Part shown: piece by piece, positions 35,700 to 47,827 of the stretch
Numbering within the stretch: position 1 is the stretch's first letter
How the letters are laid out: every line of letters starts with the position of its first letter
NCBI RefSeq assembly: GCF_963678635.1
Contig: NC_087064.1
Coordinates: 40,947,165-41,011,164, forward strand
DNA length: 64,000 bases
From: Symsagittifera roscoffensis
Taxonomy: Eukaryota > Xenacoelomorpha > Acoela > Convolutidae
Direction: 5' to 3'
Position numbers and translations under genes: made by a program
The notes under the pieces: model-generated
Told to the model about the DNA's origin: nothing
Seen by the model: only the letters and a program-made list of their open reading frames with translations
Database searches by the model: none

Positions 35700-36435
35700 A
35701 CGTAGGGACACACATACGACATATAGTGGCACAAATACAGACACACGTACGGTTACATATCAGACACACATAGGGGCACACATACAGACACACGTACGGG
35801 CACATATACAGTCATACGTAGGGTCACACATAGAAACACATAGGGGCACACATACAGACACACATCAGGTCTTATATACCGACACACGTACGGGCGCACA
35901 TACAGACACACGTATGAGCACACATACTGACACACAGAGTGCAACCATACAGACACACATTGGGCATATACTCGGACTCGTAGGGGCACACATACTGACA
36001 CACAAACGGGACATATAAAGACACATAGGGGGCACATATACAGACACATATGGGGTCACATACAGACACTAGGGGCAAATATACAGACACACGTAGGGGC
36101 ACACATACAGGCACATAGGGCACACAAACAGAACTATGGTGGCCTACATACAGACACACGTACCGTAATACATACAGACACGCATACGGGCACATATATA
36201 GACATACATAGGGGCACACATAGAAACATATAGGTAGGGGCACATATACAGACGCACATAGGGTCACATATACAGACACACGTACGGGCACAATTACAGA
36301 CACACATAGGAGCACCTTTACAGACACACTTAAGGGTCACAAATACAGACACACATAGGGGCACAAATACAGACACACATAGATGCATCGATACAGAAAC
36401 ACATAGGGGTACATATCCAGACACACGTAGGGTCA
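35700..36435. repeat. About 23-bp minisatellite, roughly 30 imperfect copies
   Basis: A unit like ACACATACAGACACACGTA(C/G)GGGC is repeated with small length changes. On the minus strand it gives long open frames of the repeated type VSVYVPLCVSV. These are most likely a by-product of the repeat, since neighbouring frames are equally open. Confidence 0.85.
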
Positions 36436-36870
36436 CACACAGACACTATAAAATAACATCGTAAAACAACACAATAAAATAACACAACTAAATAACATAG
36501 TAAAACCTGCTAAAAATCTAAGTGATGCCCGCCGAGCGTCTAAGGATTTTAATCGATTATAATGGATCATAACTCAACTTAAATTTTGTGGAAGAAACTA
36601 AAAAAAATCAATTATAATCGATTATAATCGATTACAATGGATTTTATTGCTTCGAAAAACAGTATCATTATAATCGATTTTTAATTGATTAAAATAGATT
36701 AATTTGTAATTTTTAGACACTGTCCATATAATGACAATATAATCGATTAGGATCAATGGAAGCTCGGTGCGAGAAAAAAATGATTAATGAATGAATCATT
36801 TATTGAACTGTCCGAGAAGGACAAAATGTGGGAAACAGCAGTGAAATTTCCAAGTTTTGTTGTTCTCTGA

Positions 36871-37167
36871 ACTTTGTTCTACCATCTCAACTGATTTAAA
36901 AAAATCCAAATAGAAATTGAAAAGAATCAATTTGAAATCAATTAGAGTATCAACTTGTGAGCAGCCAAACTGTTCGCTCGAAATAGAAGTGAGTCTAGAG
37001 GGGTCACATCTCTTAATTTTTAATTCTTCTGTGTTGGACTTTATTCGCCCTCTATGAACACGTATTTAACCTAAAACTTTCTGTTTGTCAAGGCATCTGT
37101 TCAGCACCTCCATAAAACAATAACAAAACAGAACATGGGCAACCGGTTCCTGTACAATAGCACTGAA
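36871..37167. other. Unassigned spacer
   Basis: No ORF or repeat recognised. Confidence 0.35.
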
Positions 37168-38042
37168 TGTTCCGACTGTATCCATAAAACGTGTGTGCGA
37201 TGTGATGAGACAACTATACGACTGCGCAAAAAGTTAGTGAAAAGTTGAATGGCGAAACTGATGGCTTTTTTTTTGTTTTATGCTCAATTGGTGCTTACTC
37301 GACTAGTATTGGCTCAAAGGCCCTTGGTTAATACCAAAAGCTTATTTCATACTGATCGTTGTGTTTTTCGACTGTTTTTCAATTTTGTAATAATCTCATT
37401 TAATGTTTCCTAGCTTACAATGCTGCACTTGCGTGGTATCGCAAGTAACGTGAAGCTCTGCTTCGCCTCTGTGTCTATCTTAGCAACCAGTCATCAACCC
37501 ATCCAGACATCTTTCAATTCAATCAACTATTAAACTATACATTAAAATTAACAAGACTGCTCGTATTAGGGCAGAGCCCTGAATGTTCAGACTGCTTTTA
37601 AAGGTCTATGGAGCAGTAATAGCATGAAAAAATTAAATGCAATAAAATTAAAATGAATTTTTTTCTTAAGTTTGAGATTATTTTGTGAAAGTCATCCCCC
37701 CACACGCCATATAAAGTACAAAGTAACTCGCCAATTATGGCAACTAAGCTTCCTTCAACCAATTAGGAATAGCGCGAAATAGCGCGAAATAAAAAAGCGC
37801 GTGGCGCGTGAATTGTCCTAAATTGGCCAAATTGGCAAACTTTAAACTTCCCTTTTTTTTCTTACGAAAAACGATCACAGGTGAAATATCTTTTCAAAAT
37901 TAAGCTCATGACAACAAAAACTTTCGACGGATATTTTTAAAATCCCGTCAAAAATGGCTAGTTAAAAGGTAGAAATTTGTCTGGAGAAAAAAAACCGCCC
38001 GCGCGCAAATATTCCGTTACTTTCCTTGCGAAAGTCGGAACA
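37168..38042. mobile_element. Candidate TIR element, 875 bp, source of the dispersed flank repeat
   Basis: Ends TGTTCCGACT and AGTCGGAACA (10-base perfect inverted repeat). Its right half matches 8531-8978 and 19033-19446. A third related word (TGTTCAGACTG) at 37581 suggests nesting or an internal end. No ORF of note. Confidence 0.45.
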
Positions 38043-38217
38043 ACAAGTATTTTGCTTTGGTCAAACCACCGATGCATCAAACCAACCATGTTGCAATCAT
38101 TCATCAACCATTCCGCTATCTAATTTTTCGTTTTTGAAGTTTTGAAAAAAGTTGTTTAGCATGCTGAAGTTATTCAGCATTCTGAAAATTGTAGCAAGCT
38201 GAATTTTTTTGAGCGAA

Positions 38218-38359
38218 ATGCCAGAAAACCAAGTTATGACAGATGCTATGCAAGGGAAGTTGTTGAGAGAAGACATAGATAAGTCGAGAATTTCAAACAG
38301 CACAAGCGATATTTTAAAAAATCAGATTCACCTACGCCTTCAGGGCCAAAAATATGTAG
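38218..38359 (+). pseudogene. Left half of an ORF split by the 18.6-kb retroelement
   Basis: From ATG 38218 the frame runs 47 codons (Lys/Asp/Ser/Gln-rich, helix-like) to the element boundary at 38359/38360. After the element, with one GTAG target copy counted, the same frame continues at 57006 for 28 more codons to TAA 57089. The reading frame is preserved exactly across the 18.6-kb insertion. The protein family is not recognised. Confidence 0.55.
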
Positions 38360-38770
38360 TGAGTTGTGACCGAGGTTTAACTCAATGAGTAGTTTCGGAT
38401 AGCGTACACTGTCTGCTCGTCACGCTATCTTATTTTCGGCCGGATAGATTCGTGCAACTTCTTAGTCTAATACCGATCCTAATCTTACTCTTATATCTAC
38501 TAGTCTGAGGGTGTTTAACTAGTCTCTGCTAGGCTCAATAGATCTAGAGTATACTGGCTTATTGCGATTGCTAGAAGGTCTTTTGGAGAGGTAACTAATT
38601 TCTAAGTTAAATTCAAATCTCTCTGGTGCTGAAATTACAAGTAATTTCAGCACTTACAAATAAGTGGTTTGTTAGTTGGATGGATCATGATTGGTTAATA
38701 TTAAATATTTTATAGTGATAAAATATCCAATTTATAACCAATAATAACATGTAGTTTATATCTGGTACCA
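38360..38770 (-). repeat. 3' LTR of the 18.6-kb element
   Basis: 411 bases, minus strand, TGGTACCAG start and ...CACAACTCA end. A GGATGGG purine run sits just upstream in the sense direction (polypurine-tract-like). It holds a 13-bp stem (38626-38653). Confidence 0.9.
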
Positions 38771-40327
38771 CCCATCCGGGGTTTACAGAGTTTTGAAACT
38801 GTTATCTTCTATCTGTAATGAAGGATGGATGATGGTCGTTGGTATTTGGCGAGCATCATTTCTTGTTTTGTTCTTGGAGAAGGAAGCTCCAGGAAGCTGG
38901 AGTCGTCGATAGGAAGTTGTTAATTTGTTTGTTCGACGATGACTGCGACCGCCGGTGAAATCAATCTGATTTCAAAATGGTTTGCTATGATTGTTTGTTC
39001 TGCTTGGGTGGAGAATTGATCGAGTATCACTCTTGTCTGGGAATGGCGTGAAGATCGCGTTTGGAGGGAATGCCTTGTAACTCGGATCTGTACGTATACT
39101 TGAACATCGAGGTGGTCATTGGTCTGATTCAATGAAGTCCTTTTCTGCGAAGTCAAGTCGTACTCTAAATCCTTTTTTGAGTCGTGATTGTGAGCGGCAT
39201 GTCGGTTGTGTTTAGCCATTCTGTAGATTGAGTGTGATGGGGTCGTCTAGTCTTTGGATGCTCGTCTTTGCGGTTGTTTGCGATCTATGTACTGCATATT
39301 ATATTTTACATTTTATAAAATTTTGTTAATTCTATTTTTTAGTTATGATTTTGGTTAATTGTTTTCGCAAAAGCGTTTTAATTTTTGTTCAGTTATGTTT
39401 GAGAGTTACTCACCCTTGAGTACCTCTTGTCAAAAATATGATGTGGTCACAAAGCGTGGATGTAGCACGGTGGGTTAGGCCGGCTAAAGAGCATGCTCAG
39501 GACGTCCTCTCTAGTGGGTTAGGCCAGGAGTGGTAGTATGATTTCAGGCTGGTTTTTTAAGGGGTCCTGTTTTGTGCTAACGTTTTTGTTAATTATTTCT
39601 AGTTTTTCTTTTGTTACTTTGGTTGTGTCCTTTTCTCAAAAATCAAATTGTTTTTTGTTTGGGTGTGTCTTGCGACTTTTTGGTGTTTTATGATTTCTTT
39701 TTCAGACTTGGTAATAGTGTTCAAAACAATAAGTTATCCAGTTTTATGCTGGTTTTATCCCGTTTGGGTACCGTAGGTGTTCTTTTCTTAGTCATGCTGT
39801 TAGTTTGTGGTTTATGGTGTTTAGTTAGCTGCATTGGTTAGTTTGGTTATTATATAATTCCATTCCAACCGGGTTAGAGGAAAGTTGGAAACTTGTTATT
39901 GCTTGTTTGAGTTGTTGTTAGTGCAAACTTAAAACTTAAAATTCATTATTTTAAACAATTCTTGGTAGGCGAGTAGTGCAATTGTGGATATAATTCTTGT
40001 GCGGATGAACAGAAGATATAAAAAGGGTTAGTACTGCATTTCTTTGTATAAATTAACTACTTTAAGTTCAAATTTTACTGCTTTGTGGGGATTGAAAATT
40101 AGAAATTTATTATCATCGTATTGAATTTTATTACATTTAGGGAAACAATTTATAGATGAATTTATTGCTCTTCAATTGAGTTTTACTGCATCATTTAGTG
40201 CTATAGGTGTAATAGAGTTTATTCTGAAAAAAGAGTCTGTAATTTTATTTGTTTTTTCTTCTTGTTGTAGGTGATCATGGGTGAATACTAAAGAAAATGT
40301 AAACTAATTATAAAAATTGGTTACTTT
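38771..40327 (-). pseudogene. 3' region of the element with small ORF remnants
   Basis: The minus frame 39219-38920 and a neighbouring frame (with FAEKDFIESDQ) align at the DNA level with the small 3' ORF of copies 1 and 2 (7560-7834). The remainder (39300-40300) has only short open frames. It corresponds to the 3' non-coding parts of the other copies and includes two direct GTGGGTTAGGCC words near 39470 and 39520. Confidence 0.45.
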
Positions 40328-42253
40328 TTATTTTAAATTATTTAGTTTTAAAATATTAAATTCATACTCACCCAAAACGCCGGGGAAAAAGCCGTGAGGG
40401 AAAACATCGTGAATAGCGTCTGATGTAGTTAGTATTTTTGCTAGTATGCGTATGATATTTTTAGTTTGCAGCAGTGGCCAAAGGAATTGAAGTGCTTTTT
40501 TGGTTTTTAGTTCTTCGGTGCCTACTGCATATTCATGAGGTGTGTTCTGGATAAGATTGTAAATTTTTTTATTGCATTTAGTGTTGTGGATGAATTCTAA
40601 AATGGGTACTTCTATAGGTTGAATATATTCATGCGGGACTATTAGGTAACGGGCTTCTTCGTCGTTGAAAGTCTTGGTGAGCGGACAAAATATAAACATC
40701 TGGGTGATCGGGTCGTAATTCCGGAGGATTCCTTGAAGGTTAGTATTTTAAATATAATACGTGAAGTTCAGGAAAAATGGTGATGTGTATTTAGAATTGA
40801 TAAACTAAAATCTGTGATAAGGTTGTCGCGATGGTGTGTGTAGTTGAAAATGATTTTGGATAAATCGATAATAATTGTAGTTGTGCGTTTGTTTAGTTCG
40901 TAACATGATGTCAAGTGAACAGCGCAAATCACGTTCTTTTGGTGTGAGGAAATGAAAGGTTAGTGAAAATGTTTGAACTTTTTCGTGAAATTATTCGTAT
41001 GCTTGAATATCTGATAATGCTTCTGAAATAAGAAGATCATGCTTTTTATCTAGTATGTTAAGTGTGAATAAGTAAGGTGTTTTTATGAAAATTTTTTCTG
41101 TTAGTTGTGTCTTAGCAAACTGGTCGTCGTCAAGAAATCGGTCTTGATTAGATCTAATGATGTTAAGATTATTATATTCAATTGCAAAGTCGTTAGCTCG
41201 GGGTGCAGTGAATATTTTTAGTAATTTCTTATATCCTACGTATGTAAATTGTCGGGGGGTGAGTGCTGTGGTTAATCTGAATAATTCGTCCTTATTTATC
41301 TCAATATCTTGGTGGTGTTATAGAGTGGTAGCGTAAGGGGGTTAGTGAAATTATAATAAGCTGTCCAATGAAGTGTAGGTATTAATACATGTTCATCTAC
41401 AAAGTGACGTGGTTCAGGGTTACAGTCAGATTGATTTAGTGTATATTAAGGAAATAAAGGTAGAGTTATTTGAAGATATTTCGTAGTATTGGTGTGGTCT
41501 GGATTGTATATATATTCTCGGGCGGCTCCGGGTTTGGATGGAAACGGGTGATTTGTGAACTTTCGTTTAAAGGTTCTATAAGATCGGTTAGTACTAGTGG
41601 ATGTTTCTGTTGTTGTGGATGATTGAGTGAGTGATGAAGTGTTACTGAAATTGGTGTAGGTGTTGGTGGGTTTGATGAGGTGACCGTTGATGATAGTTGG
41701 TGAATGGTGAGAGTGTGGGGAGATAGTAACTGCTGTTGTAAAGTTATAAAATTATCTAATTCATTAAAAATTTGAAAATTATCTGAGGAATTGTTGATGG
41801 ATCGTTCGTGATAAAAAGGGGAGTAGGTTGGGAATACTTGAGAAGGAGTGTAGGGAGATGTACATTGGTTTTGCGGTTGAATAGGTTGAAAAGGGGGTTT
41901 TGAGAAGGTTGAGAAAGTGGTTTGGGTGTGGGTAGAAGGGGATGGTTCAGAGTCTGCAAATTCGTCGGGAGTTTCTACATCGGAGTTATCAAATTGTGAT
42001 ATTGTTTGAAAAACTAAAATATCTGAGTAAATCAGAATTCATGCCTGATGAGGTATTAGTTCGTGGTGAATCAGGTGACGGAAAAGCAAAAAGTTGGATA
42101 AATTAGATGGGGTTTTGGAAGTTGGCAGAGTGGGAGTTTGATCGGTGGAGTGATCCAATTTTTCTGCTCATCGTGGGCTGAAAAAATGCTTATTTTGCGA
42201 CTGAAAGGTGGTGGTATGGGGCTGTTTAAAAATTTGTTCATATTAATTGTCAT
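40328..42253 (-). pseudogene. Post-envelope ORF of the 18.6-kb element, broken
   Basis: Open pieces 42253-42071, 41959-41756 and 40699-40328 on the minus strand, plus short frames between them, together span about 640 codons. The N-terminal part is Pro/Ser-rich. The middle contains ELFRLTTALTPRQFTYVGY, which lines up with QLITALQRNQFTTIF in copy 2. The C-terminal 123 codons carry PHEYIQPIEV and VFPHGFFPGV, both kept in copies 1 and 2. No enzyme motif is visible. It is not a standard Gypsy gene. It could be an accessory or duplicated gag-like protein, but that is only a guess. Confidence 0.5.
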
Positions 42254-42599
42254 TTTGGGGGTGTTACGTCACTATATGTTGAATAGGGCTTTGTACGTGA
42301 CTTGGTATTAGTTTGGGGGGTTTGTGATTGCTAAGTTCCGAAAATTTCGTGAGACTAATGATAATGGATGGTTTTGATGGAGGTTTGGTAAGTGTGGTGC
42401 TGTGGGTAATGCATTTGTATTATTGTTTGATTCGTCGTATGTGTTCGGGTTTGTCGAAACTTTTGTATTGTATTCTTTGGTTTGTGCGTCTAAGAGAATT
42501 TTAATTATGGATGATGAAAATATTCCATTATATCTTGCAAATAATATGCGTGCTAAGCTTGCTTGTCGGTTTAATTGTGTATGTATTGCACTTGTGTTA

Positions 42600-44697
42600 T
42601 AGATTTGTTTTAATAATGAGAAAAGAAATCCAATAAAATTAAAAGTAGCCTATAAGATAGTCAATCTTTCTAAGATGTACCATGGCCATCCTAGAAAAGC
42701 AAGGATTTCGTTTCTTAAGGTTACAAAACTGAAAATGTTTACTGGTGAGATATCTTATGGTCTATATTTTTCACCGTTTAAATATATGTAATCTTTAATA
42801 TCTTCAAAATATCCGCTGTAGTCTTGTGTATAAATGTCTGAAAATCCTGCGGTTTCTGCAATTTTTCTTAAATTTTGATCTATGGATTGTCGTTGTATGG
42901 TGTCCAGTTGGGTTAGTAGTTCCTGAAATTGTTGTGTACGAATGTGATGTTGTATATCTGATTTAGAGTAGATTCCTATTGGTTGTAGATCAATATTAGG
43001 ATTTCGAGCAATATTTCGAAAATTTTCAGGTAAAAACTATTTTAATGGTTGCATTAATGTTGGATATGGTGTTAGTAGGTAGTGTTTTTTTTCGTCGGGG
43101 TTTAATTGTACGACGTTGTGGCTGTTTTCTGATCCACATGGGATTGCGGTATCCCAAAAATATGTTCGTCCTGAAAGTGTATCAACAAAATGACTTTTTT
43201 TTATAGAATATTGGGATTCTTTTGTAACAACGTTTGTCTTCAAAAACATATATTGGTGATAATTTTTCGGTGCAAGTATAAAACCATAAAATATTTCCTT
43301 CATAATCAAAAAATTTTGATCTATTTCCGTATAACAAATATCCTGCATATGATATTTTGAGAACTGCTAGTGCTAGTGACTGTAAAATCTGGGTTCTTTC
43401 TAGTTCACATAGTGTGTTGCGCCAAAATGTGTGTTATTCATTAATGATAATTCTTGTAATCTTGTGCTTTTAGTGTCTCGTGGTTTGACTTTTCCACCAG
43501 GATTTCCTGTATTTTTAGGAGGTTTACTGGGATCTAAGACGTTCCTTCATTGAGAGGGTGGTGTGTTATTTGAGTGTGTTATATTTTAATTTTCCAGTTG
43601 TCATATCGAAACCTTCGTCGTGTTCGAAAAGTATTTCGGAATATTGTGTTTTGTGGAGTGGATTTTGGTATTTACATGCAAATTCTGTTTCGTGGTAGAT
43701 TTGAAAGCGTGTTAATTTTTTTCTATTTTATGAACGTTTCTAAATTTAACATTGCGGCTTCGTATTTGACTTCGATTGACATTGTCAAATGGGATGGATT
43801 CAATGAAATAATTTTCATGGAATTTGATCATTCGAGCGTGGATTTTGCTACTTGAAATGTTGTACAAGTTTCCTCGGTAAACCAAACAATTGTTGCCTGC
43901 GTTCTTGTTGTAGGGTCACATTAGCCTTGGTCATTTTTGCAAGATAGTACGATGCCTTGATAAATTATTGTGTTATCTTTTAAATCTCGTGTGAGTTGTA
44001 TTTTTTCGAGTTGTATTTTCCAGTCAAAAAACTTTATTTCTTGGTATCCTTTAATTTTTGTATCTGCTTTGCAGTTTGAAGGATTGTTTATTCCAATATA
44101 TGGTATCTAGTGTTTGTCGTGAATATCATAAGTTAGTCGTCCGTGTGCGCCGTTGTGTGGAAATTTTTCGTCTAATTTAATATGTCCTTGATATCTTTCA
44201 AGTTCTGTTTGTTGTACAAAGTCTGCAAAGACTTGAAAGCTTACTATTTTTCTGTTTGACTTTTTATTCTTTGTCAAGTTTAATCTAAGTAGTTCGTTTT
44301 TACAATCTTCGGGGCTTAGATGTAAAAGTCTTTCTATTTTACTTTGGTAGAATGATTCGTGATCAAGTCGGTGTTTATTTCCATTTGAAACTTGTGAACA
44401 ATGTACTTTCTTTTCGGAAAATGTTGCTGTAAACTTATTGCCTGTAAGTGTTGTTGCTCGGGCTTTTGAGTATAATATTGCGATTACATTTGTATTTTCT
44501 ATAGCTTGTGGTTCTGTTTCGCAATGTGTTACCTCGTTTATTGCATATTTGCGTAGCGTTTTTTGTTCTTTTTCCTCACAATCGTAGTGTGTTACTAACA
44601 AATCATGAGGACCTGTGCGGGGAGATGGATTTGTGTTTTGTTCGTAAAATATTAGAAAAAGGATGTCTTGAATTGTTAATATTTTTAGAATATACAT
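42600..44697 (-). pseudogene. Envelope-like glycoprotein ORF of the 18.6-kb element, broken
   Basis: The minus frame 44697-44107 (196 codons) starts with a hydrophobic, signal-peptide-like stretch and continues into a charged ectodomain-like part with several Cys. A second open piece is 43348-43037, with DTAIPCGSENSHNV and the YPTLMQPLK block. The region ends with a hydrophobic segment of about 20 residues near 42665-42600 (membrane anchor-like), then a short basic tail. Position after integrase, signal-like start and C-terminal anchor are the marks of an envelope gene. At least six stops or shifts break it. Which fusion-protein class it belongs to cannot be told here. Confidence 0.65.
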
Positions 44698-45138
44698 GTG
44701 TATAATTCCTGAATATGGGTTATAAAAAGTGAAATATCCAATTGTTTTTTTGGTATATCAGTCGTATTTATAAATAACTTCAGTCGTTATAAATGGGGGA
44801 GGTAAAGATGGAGCTGTTATGTTTGGTGGACTTAGGGGAAAAGGGTGTTGAACAATATTATTAAGTCTGACTGTGATTTCAAATTTTAATTGGAGACTAT
44901 TTTGATGGAGTATTTGAATGTTGTGTTCTTGAATATTTTTGTGAATATCTTGTCTGGACTGTAATCATTTTAGTGCCCGATTGTGGAGTCGGCTACTTTC
45001 TTGATCTTTTCCAAATAGTGGGGGAGGTGCTACAAAAGTATTCCAATCTAATCGTAGGTGGGTATTTGTTGATGATTGTTCTTGGTATCTGGCGTCAAAA
45101 TTGGTGGGGAAATTTAGGGGGAAAAATGTTGGTGAAAT

Positions 45139-45825
45139 TTAACTTAAAGATGGTGTTGATGGAAGTGAAAGTGTTTCTGGTAGAGATGATATTGTTGTAT
45201 CAGAGGAAATATCTATTGGTTCATTCACTAAATTTGGTTCACCTTGAGTATATGAGTGTGTTGACCAATATGGTGGTCGTTCGGTGGTATCTGGGGGGTT
45301 AAAAGGATTTTCTCGAATTTTTTTTAGGTTGCAGTTGAACCCAAAAATTCTGATGGGAGTTTCTGGTATTGTACTACTTGAAAGTTCTGAGGTAGTTGGT
45401 GTCGGTGATTCGGGTTTGTTAAATTGAATTCTGGGGTTTGGAAAATTTCTTTTTCTTCTTGGGTGTATGATTTGTCTTTTTATTTCAAGTGTGTTTTGAT
45501 TTTGGCTTATATTTCTTACTCGATTAAGATCTTGCTGCAAGGTGGGGTATAAATTATATGTTGCTTCACTTAAAGGGGCTTGGCAATGAACTGGATCTAA
45601 GGGTTCAGATAATCGCACGTGTCGTTCTTCAAAAGTGTATGGGTTATCTCGAAAAGAAACTCGTGTTGATGGTGGGGGATTATTGGTAGTTGTAGGTGTT
45701 ATTGGACTTTCTTGGGATGTTGTTGGTTGGGGCTGGTTTGGTGGTGGTTGATTAGCATTTTTGAAAAGTTTGTTGAGTGTTGAATTCTTATTGGGAAAAT
45801 TTATGTTTATTATAATATTCTTCAA
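45139..45825 (-). pseudogene. Pro/Ser/Thr-rich ORF between integrase and envelope
   Basis: 228 codons open on the minus strand, the longest intact extra frame of the element. It is rich in Pro, Thr, Ser, Asn and Gln, with QAPLSEATYNLYPTLQQDLN and YTQGEPNLVNEPIDISSDT conserved in copies 1 and 2. There is no signal peptide or catalytic motif. It is predicted to be disordered. It could be a third structural protein, or the N-terminal part of a longer polyprotein with the envelope-like ORF. The start is taken as the first ATG of the open frame. Confidence 0.6.
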
Positions 45826-46640
45826 TAAAAAGTATCAAAAGAATAGTTGCTAAGACGAATGTGACTTTTGCCTTTTTTATACATTTGCACATTGTCATGA
45901 TTAGGGATATTAAATTTGTGAGAAAAATTATGAATAAAAGAAAATTTTCTTTTCGGCTAAAAATGGTTTATATCATTTAAATAGATTTTATGTTTTCGTA
46001 CCTGTAGATGTGGTCAAGGATGTGATAAAGTTGGAGATATATTTCAAATAGGGAGTAGAAAATTTTAAAAAGATTTTAAAAAAATTATAGAAAGGATTAT
46101 TAGAGATTCAAAAGATTCAAAGAAAAAGAGTAGCAAAAATTTAAATAGAATGAAAAGTTTTGTGGAGCGGTTTAAAAATTTTTGTTTTATGCGAGCAACT
46201 GTTATGGAAAGAATCATTTAAGAAATGATTTGTTTCGTCGAATATTTTTTAAATTATTGAGGCGAATTTTGAGTGTGGTCGGATTGTTTATTGATTTTTT
46301 GACAAGTGGGTTGAGTTTTGTCAAAAACTGTTGAGGGTGTTTTTATGGTATTAGGGAGATCTTCATAGTTTTGTTTTGACTTGTTGGTTAAGTGGGTGTA
46401 TCTTTGAAATATTTGTACTTTAGGCCAAATTATCATGGGTCTTTTTTACTTTAGGCTAATTTGCCATTTTGGTTGGGGACTTTTGAGGTCTTAATTGGGA
46501 AAATATTGTTAATTTTTGCAAAGTCTGATTGTTATTGTCAGCATATTTTTACAGAAATGTGAAAGTTTAAAATGATTAAGAAGAATGTTTACGGTAATCT
46601 AAATTAAAGTTGTTTCTGAAATTCAACTTTCTTTATTATT
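45826..46640 (-). other. Unassigned element sequence between the integrase tail and the Pro-rich ORF
   Basis: AT-rich, with only a 60-codon open frame (46436-46254). It corresponds to about 880-1900 in copy 1. Probably untranslated or decayed. Confidence 0.4.
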
Positions 46641-47086
46641 TTAGACTGTGGAATGAATGTCTTATAGTTTTTTCGTGGTTGACTTCTAAGACGTGATGCT
46701 TCTCTATGTCCGGATTTTTGTTGGTAATTCTGTGGTAAAATTTTTTCTGTCAGTTTTCTATTTTTTCTTTCTTTTTGATATATTTTTGGTTCTGGTGTGT
46801 TTAACTTTTGAGGGTCTACATTTTGCTGTTGAATTGTATTTTTTGTGGTATTAACGTTTTGATTTTGTTCTATTTGTGAATGAATTTGAACGATGTGTAA
46901 GCATGTGAAAGAATATAATTGAGTTAATTCGCGGAGTGCGTATTCTTTTGGATAATCAGGTAAGAGGTAGTTACGGTGTTGAATAATTTCTTTTTTGCTG
47001 GAGTCAGTAAGTTTGTATACTTATTCAGTAGGTTTATCAATTATTTGATTTGGTCCTTTTCGAAGTGGTTGTAGTTTTTAGGATAT
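46641..47086 (-). pseudogene. Basic tail after integrase
   Basis: Minus-strand sequence after the stop that ends integrase reads LRKGPNQIIDKPTE, then YPKEYALRELTQLYSF, and later KNYKTFIPQSK, ending at a stop near 46620. The GP-x-II-x(K/R) start resembles the chromodomain-like C-terminus of Gypsy integrases. It is preserved in both pol-less copies, which suggests it is joined functionally to what follows. Confidence 0.55.
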
Positions 47087-47827
47087 TTATTTTTGTGTAT
47101 TAAAATTGGGTATTAAAACAAGTGTTCCAATTTTTAAGTCGGTGGCTGGCATGAAGCGTGAATTAATTTGGTTGTTTATATTTTGCCTTTGTAACAATTT
47201 CTTTGTTACTTTTTGGTACATTTCATTATGTTTTTCATCTCTATTTAAAATCCATTCGGTATGTGTACCGGAAGCTAATTTTAAAATTTGTGGATGATGA
47301 AAGTGGTCTTCATCATGGGTATGTAATGGTAGATCATAATAAATTGAATTTTTGTTTGGTTGATAATATCCTTGTGTATTTTTATGGGTATTTGCTGTGA
47401 ACATAAATGGTTTTCGTGGCTTTTGATTAAAAATCATTTCGTATGGTGACATTCCTAGGGTTGTTATGATTTGTGAATTATAAGATAAGGGGAATAACTT
47501 TACATCTGCTGACCATTCAGCGTATCTTGTATCATTTCCATTTATGATACATCGAAGATATTCTTGTAGTGACTGGTTCATACCTTCAACAAATCCATTT
47601 GTCCATGGTGCATGAGATGTACGTGGTTTATGTTTGATGTTATATAGGTGGCATAATGTGATGATTTCATTATTTATAAATTCTGTGCCTTTATCTGTAA
47701 CTAGGTTTTCGGGTAATCCGAATTTAGCTATCCAATGTTCGTAGAATATTGTGTATGCGTAATAAGCATTACAATGTGGTACTGGGTTGAGTGCTACGTA
47801 GTGCGTAAATGCATCAACAATGACCAT
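47087..47827 (-). pseudogene. Integrase catalytic core (DD35E)
   Basis: 246 codons open on the minus strand. The catalytic triad is intact: Asp5 (IVDAFTHY), Asp45 (TDKGTEF) and Glu81 (NGFVEGMN), with 35 residues between the last two. The next conserved block YNSQIITTLGMSPYEMIF is also present. The zinc-binding HHCC part lies upstream (near 48000-47960, CNDCIICQ) but is separated by a stop at about 47940. Integrase joins element cDNA to the host chromosome. This is the best-preserved domain of the element. Confidence 0.88.

Larger units (their letters stand above)
34825..36768. mobile_element. Inverted-repeat element with palindromic subterminal repeats and minisatellite core
   Basis: The left end ACCGAGCGCCCATGGATTTT and the right end, read inverted, ACCGAGCTTCCATTGATCCT are clearly related, and both run into ATCGATTATAAT-type repeats. 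A second internal left-type end lies at 36531 (GCCGAGCGTCTAAGGATTTT). Between the ends lie two unrelated minisatellites. No transposase ORF. The structure resembles non-autonomous DNA transposons with subterminal repeats. No target duplication was recognised. Confidence 0.5.

Noticed and set aside
35544-36436. Long Cys/Val-rich open frames on the minus strand (repeats of the type VSVYVPLCVSV)
   Set aside because: They lie inside a 23-bp minisatellite and are open in several frames at once. The repetition explains them better than a protein does.
38360-38770. Solo LTR at 38360 and another at 56592
   Set aside because: The two LTRs have the same orientation, their outer edges share GTAG, and a full set of retroelement genes in the right order and strand lies between them.
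39611-39841. Hydrophobic 76-codon plus-strand frame
   Set aside because: It is antisense to the 3' region of the retroelement and not conserved in the other copies. The AT-rich, T-rich strand gives hydrophobic frames by chance.
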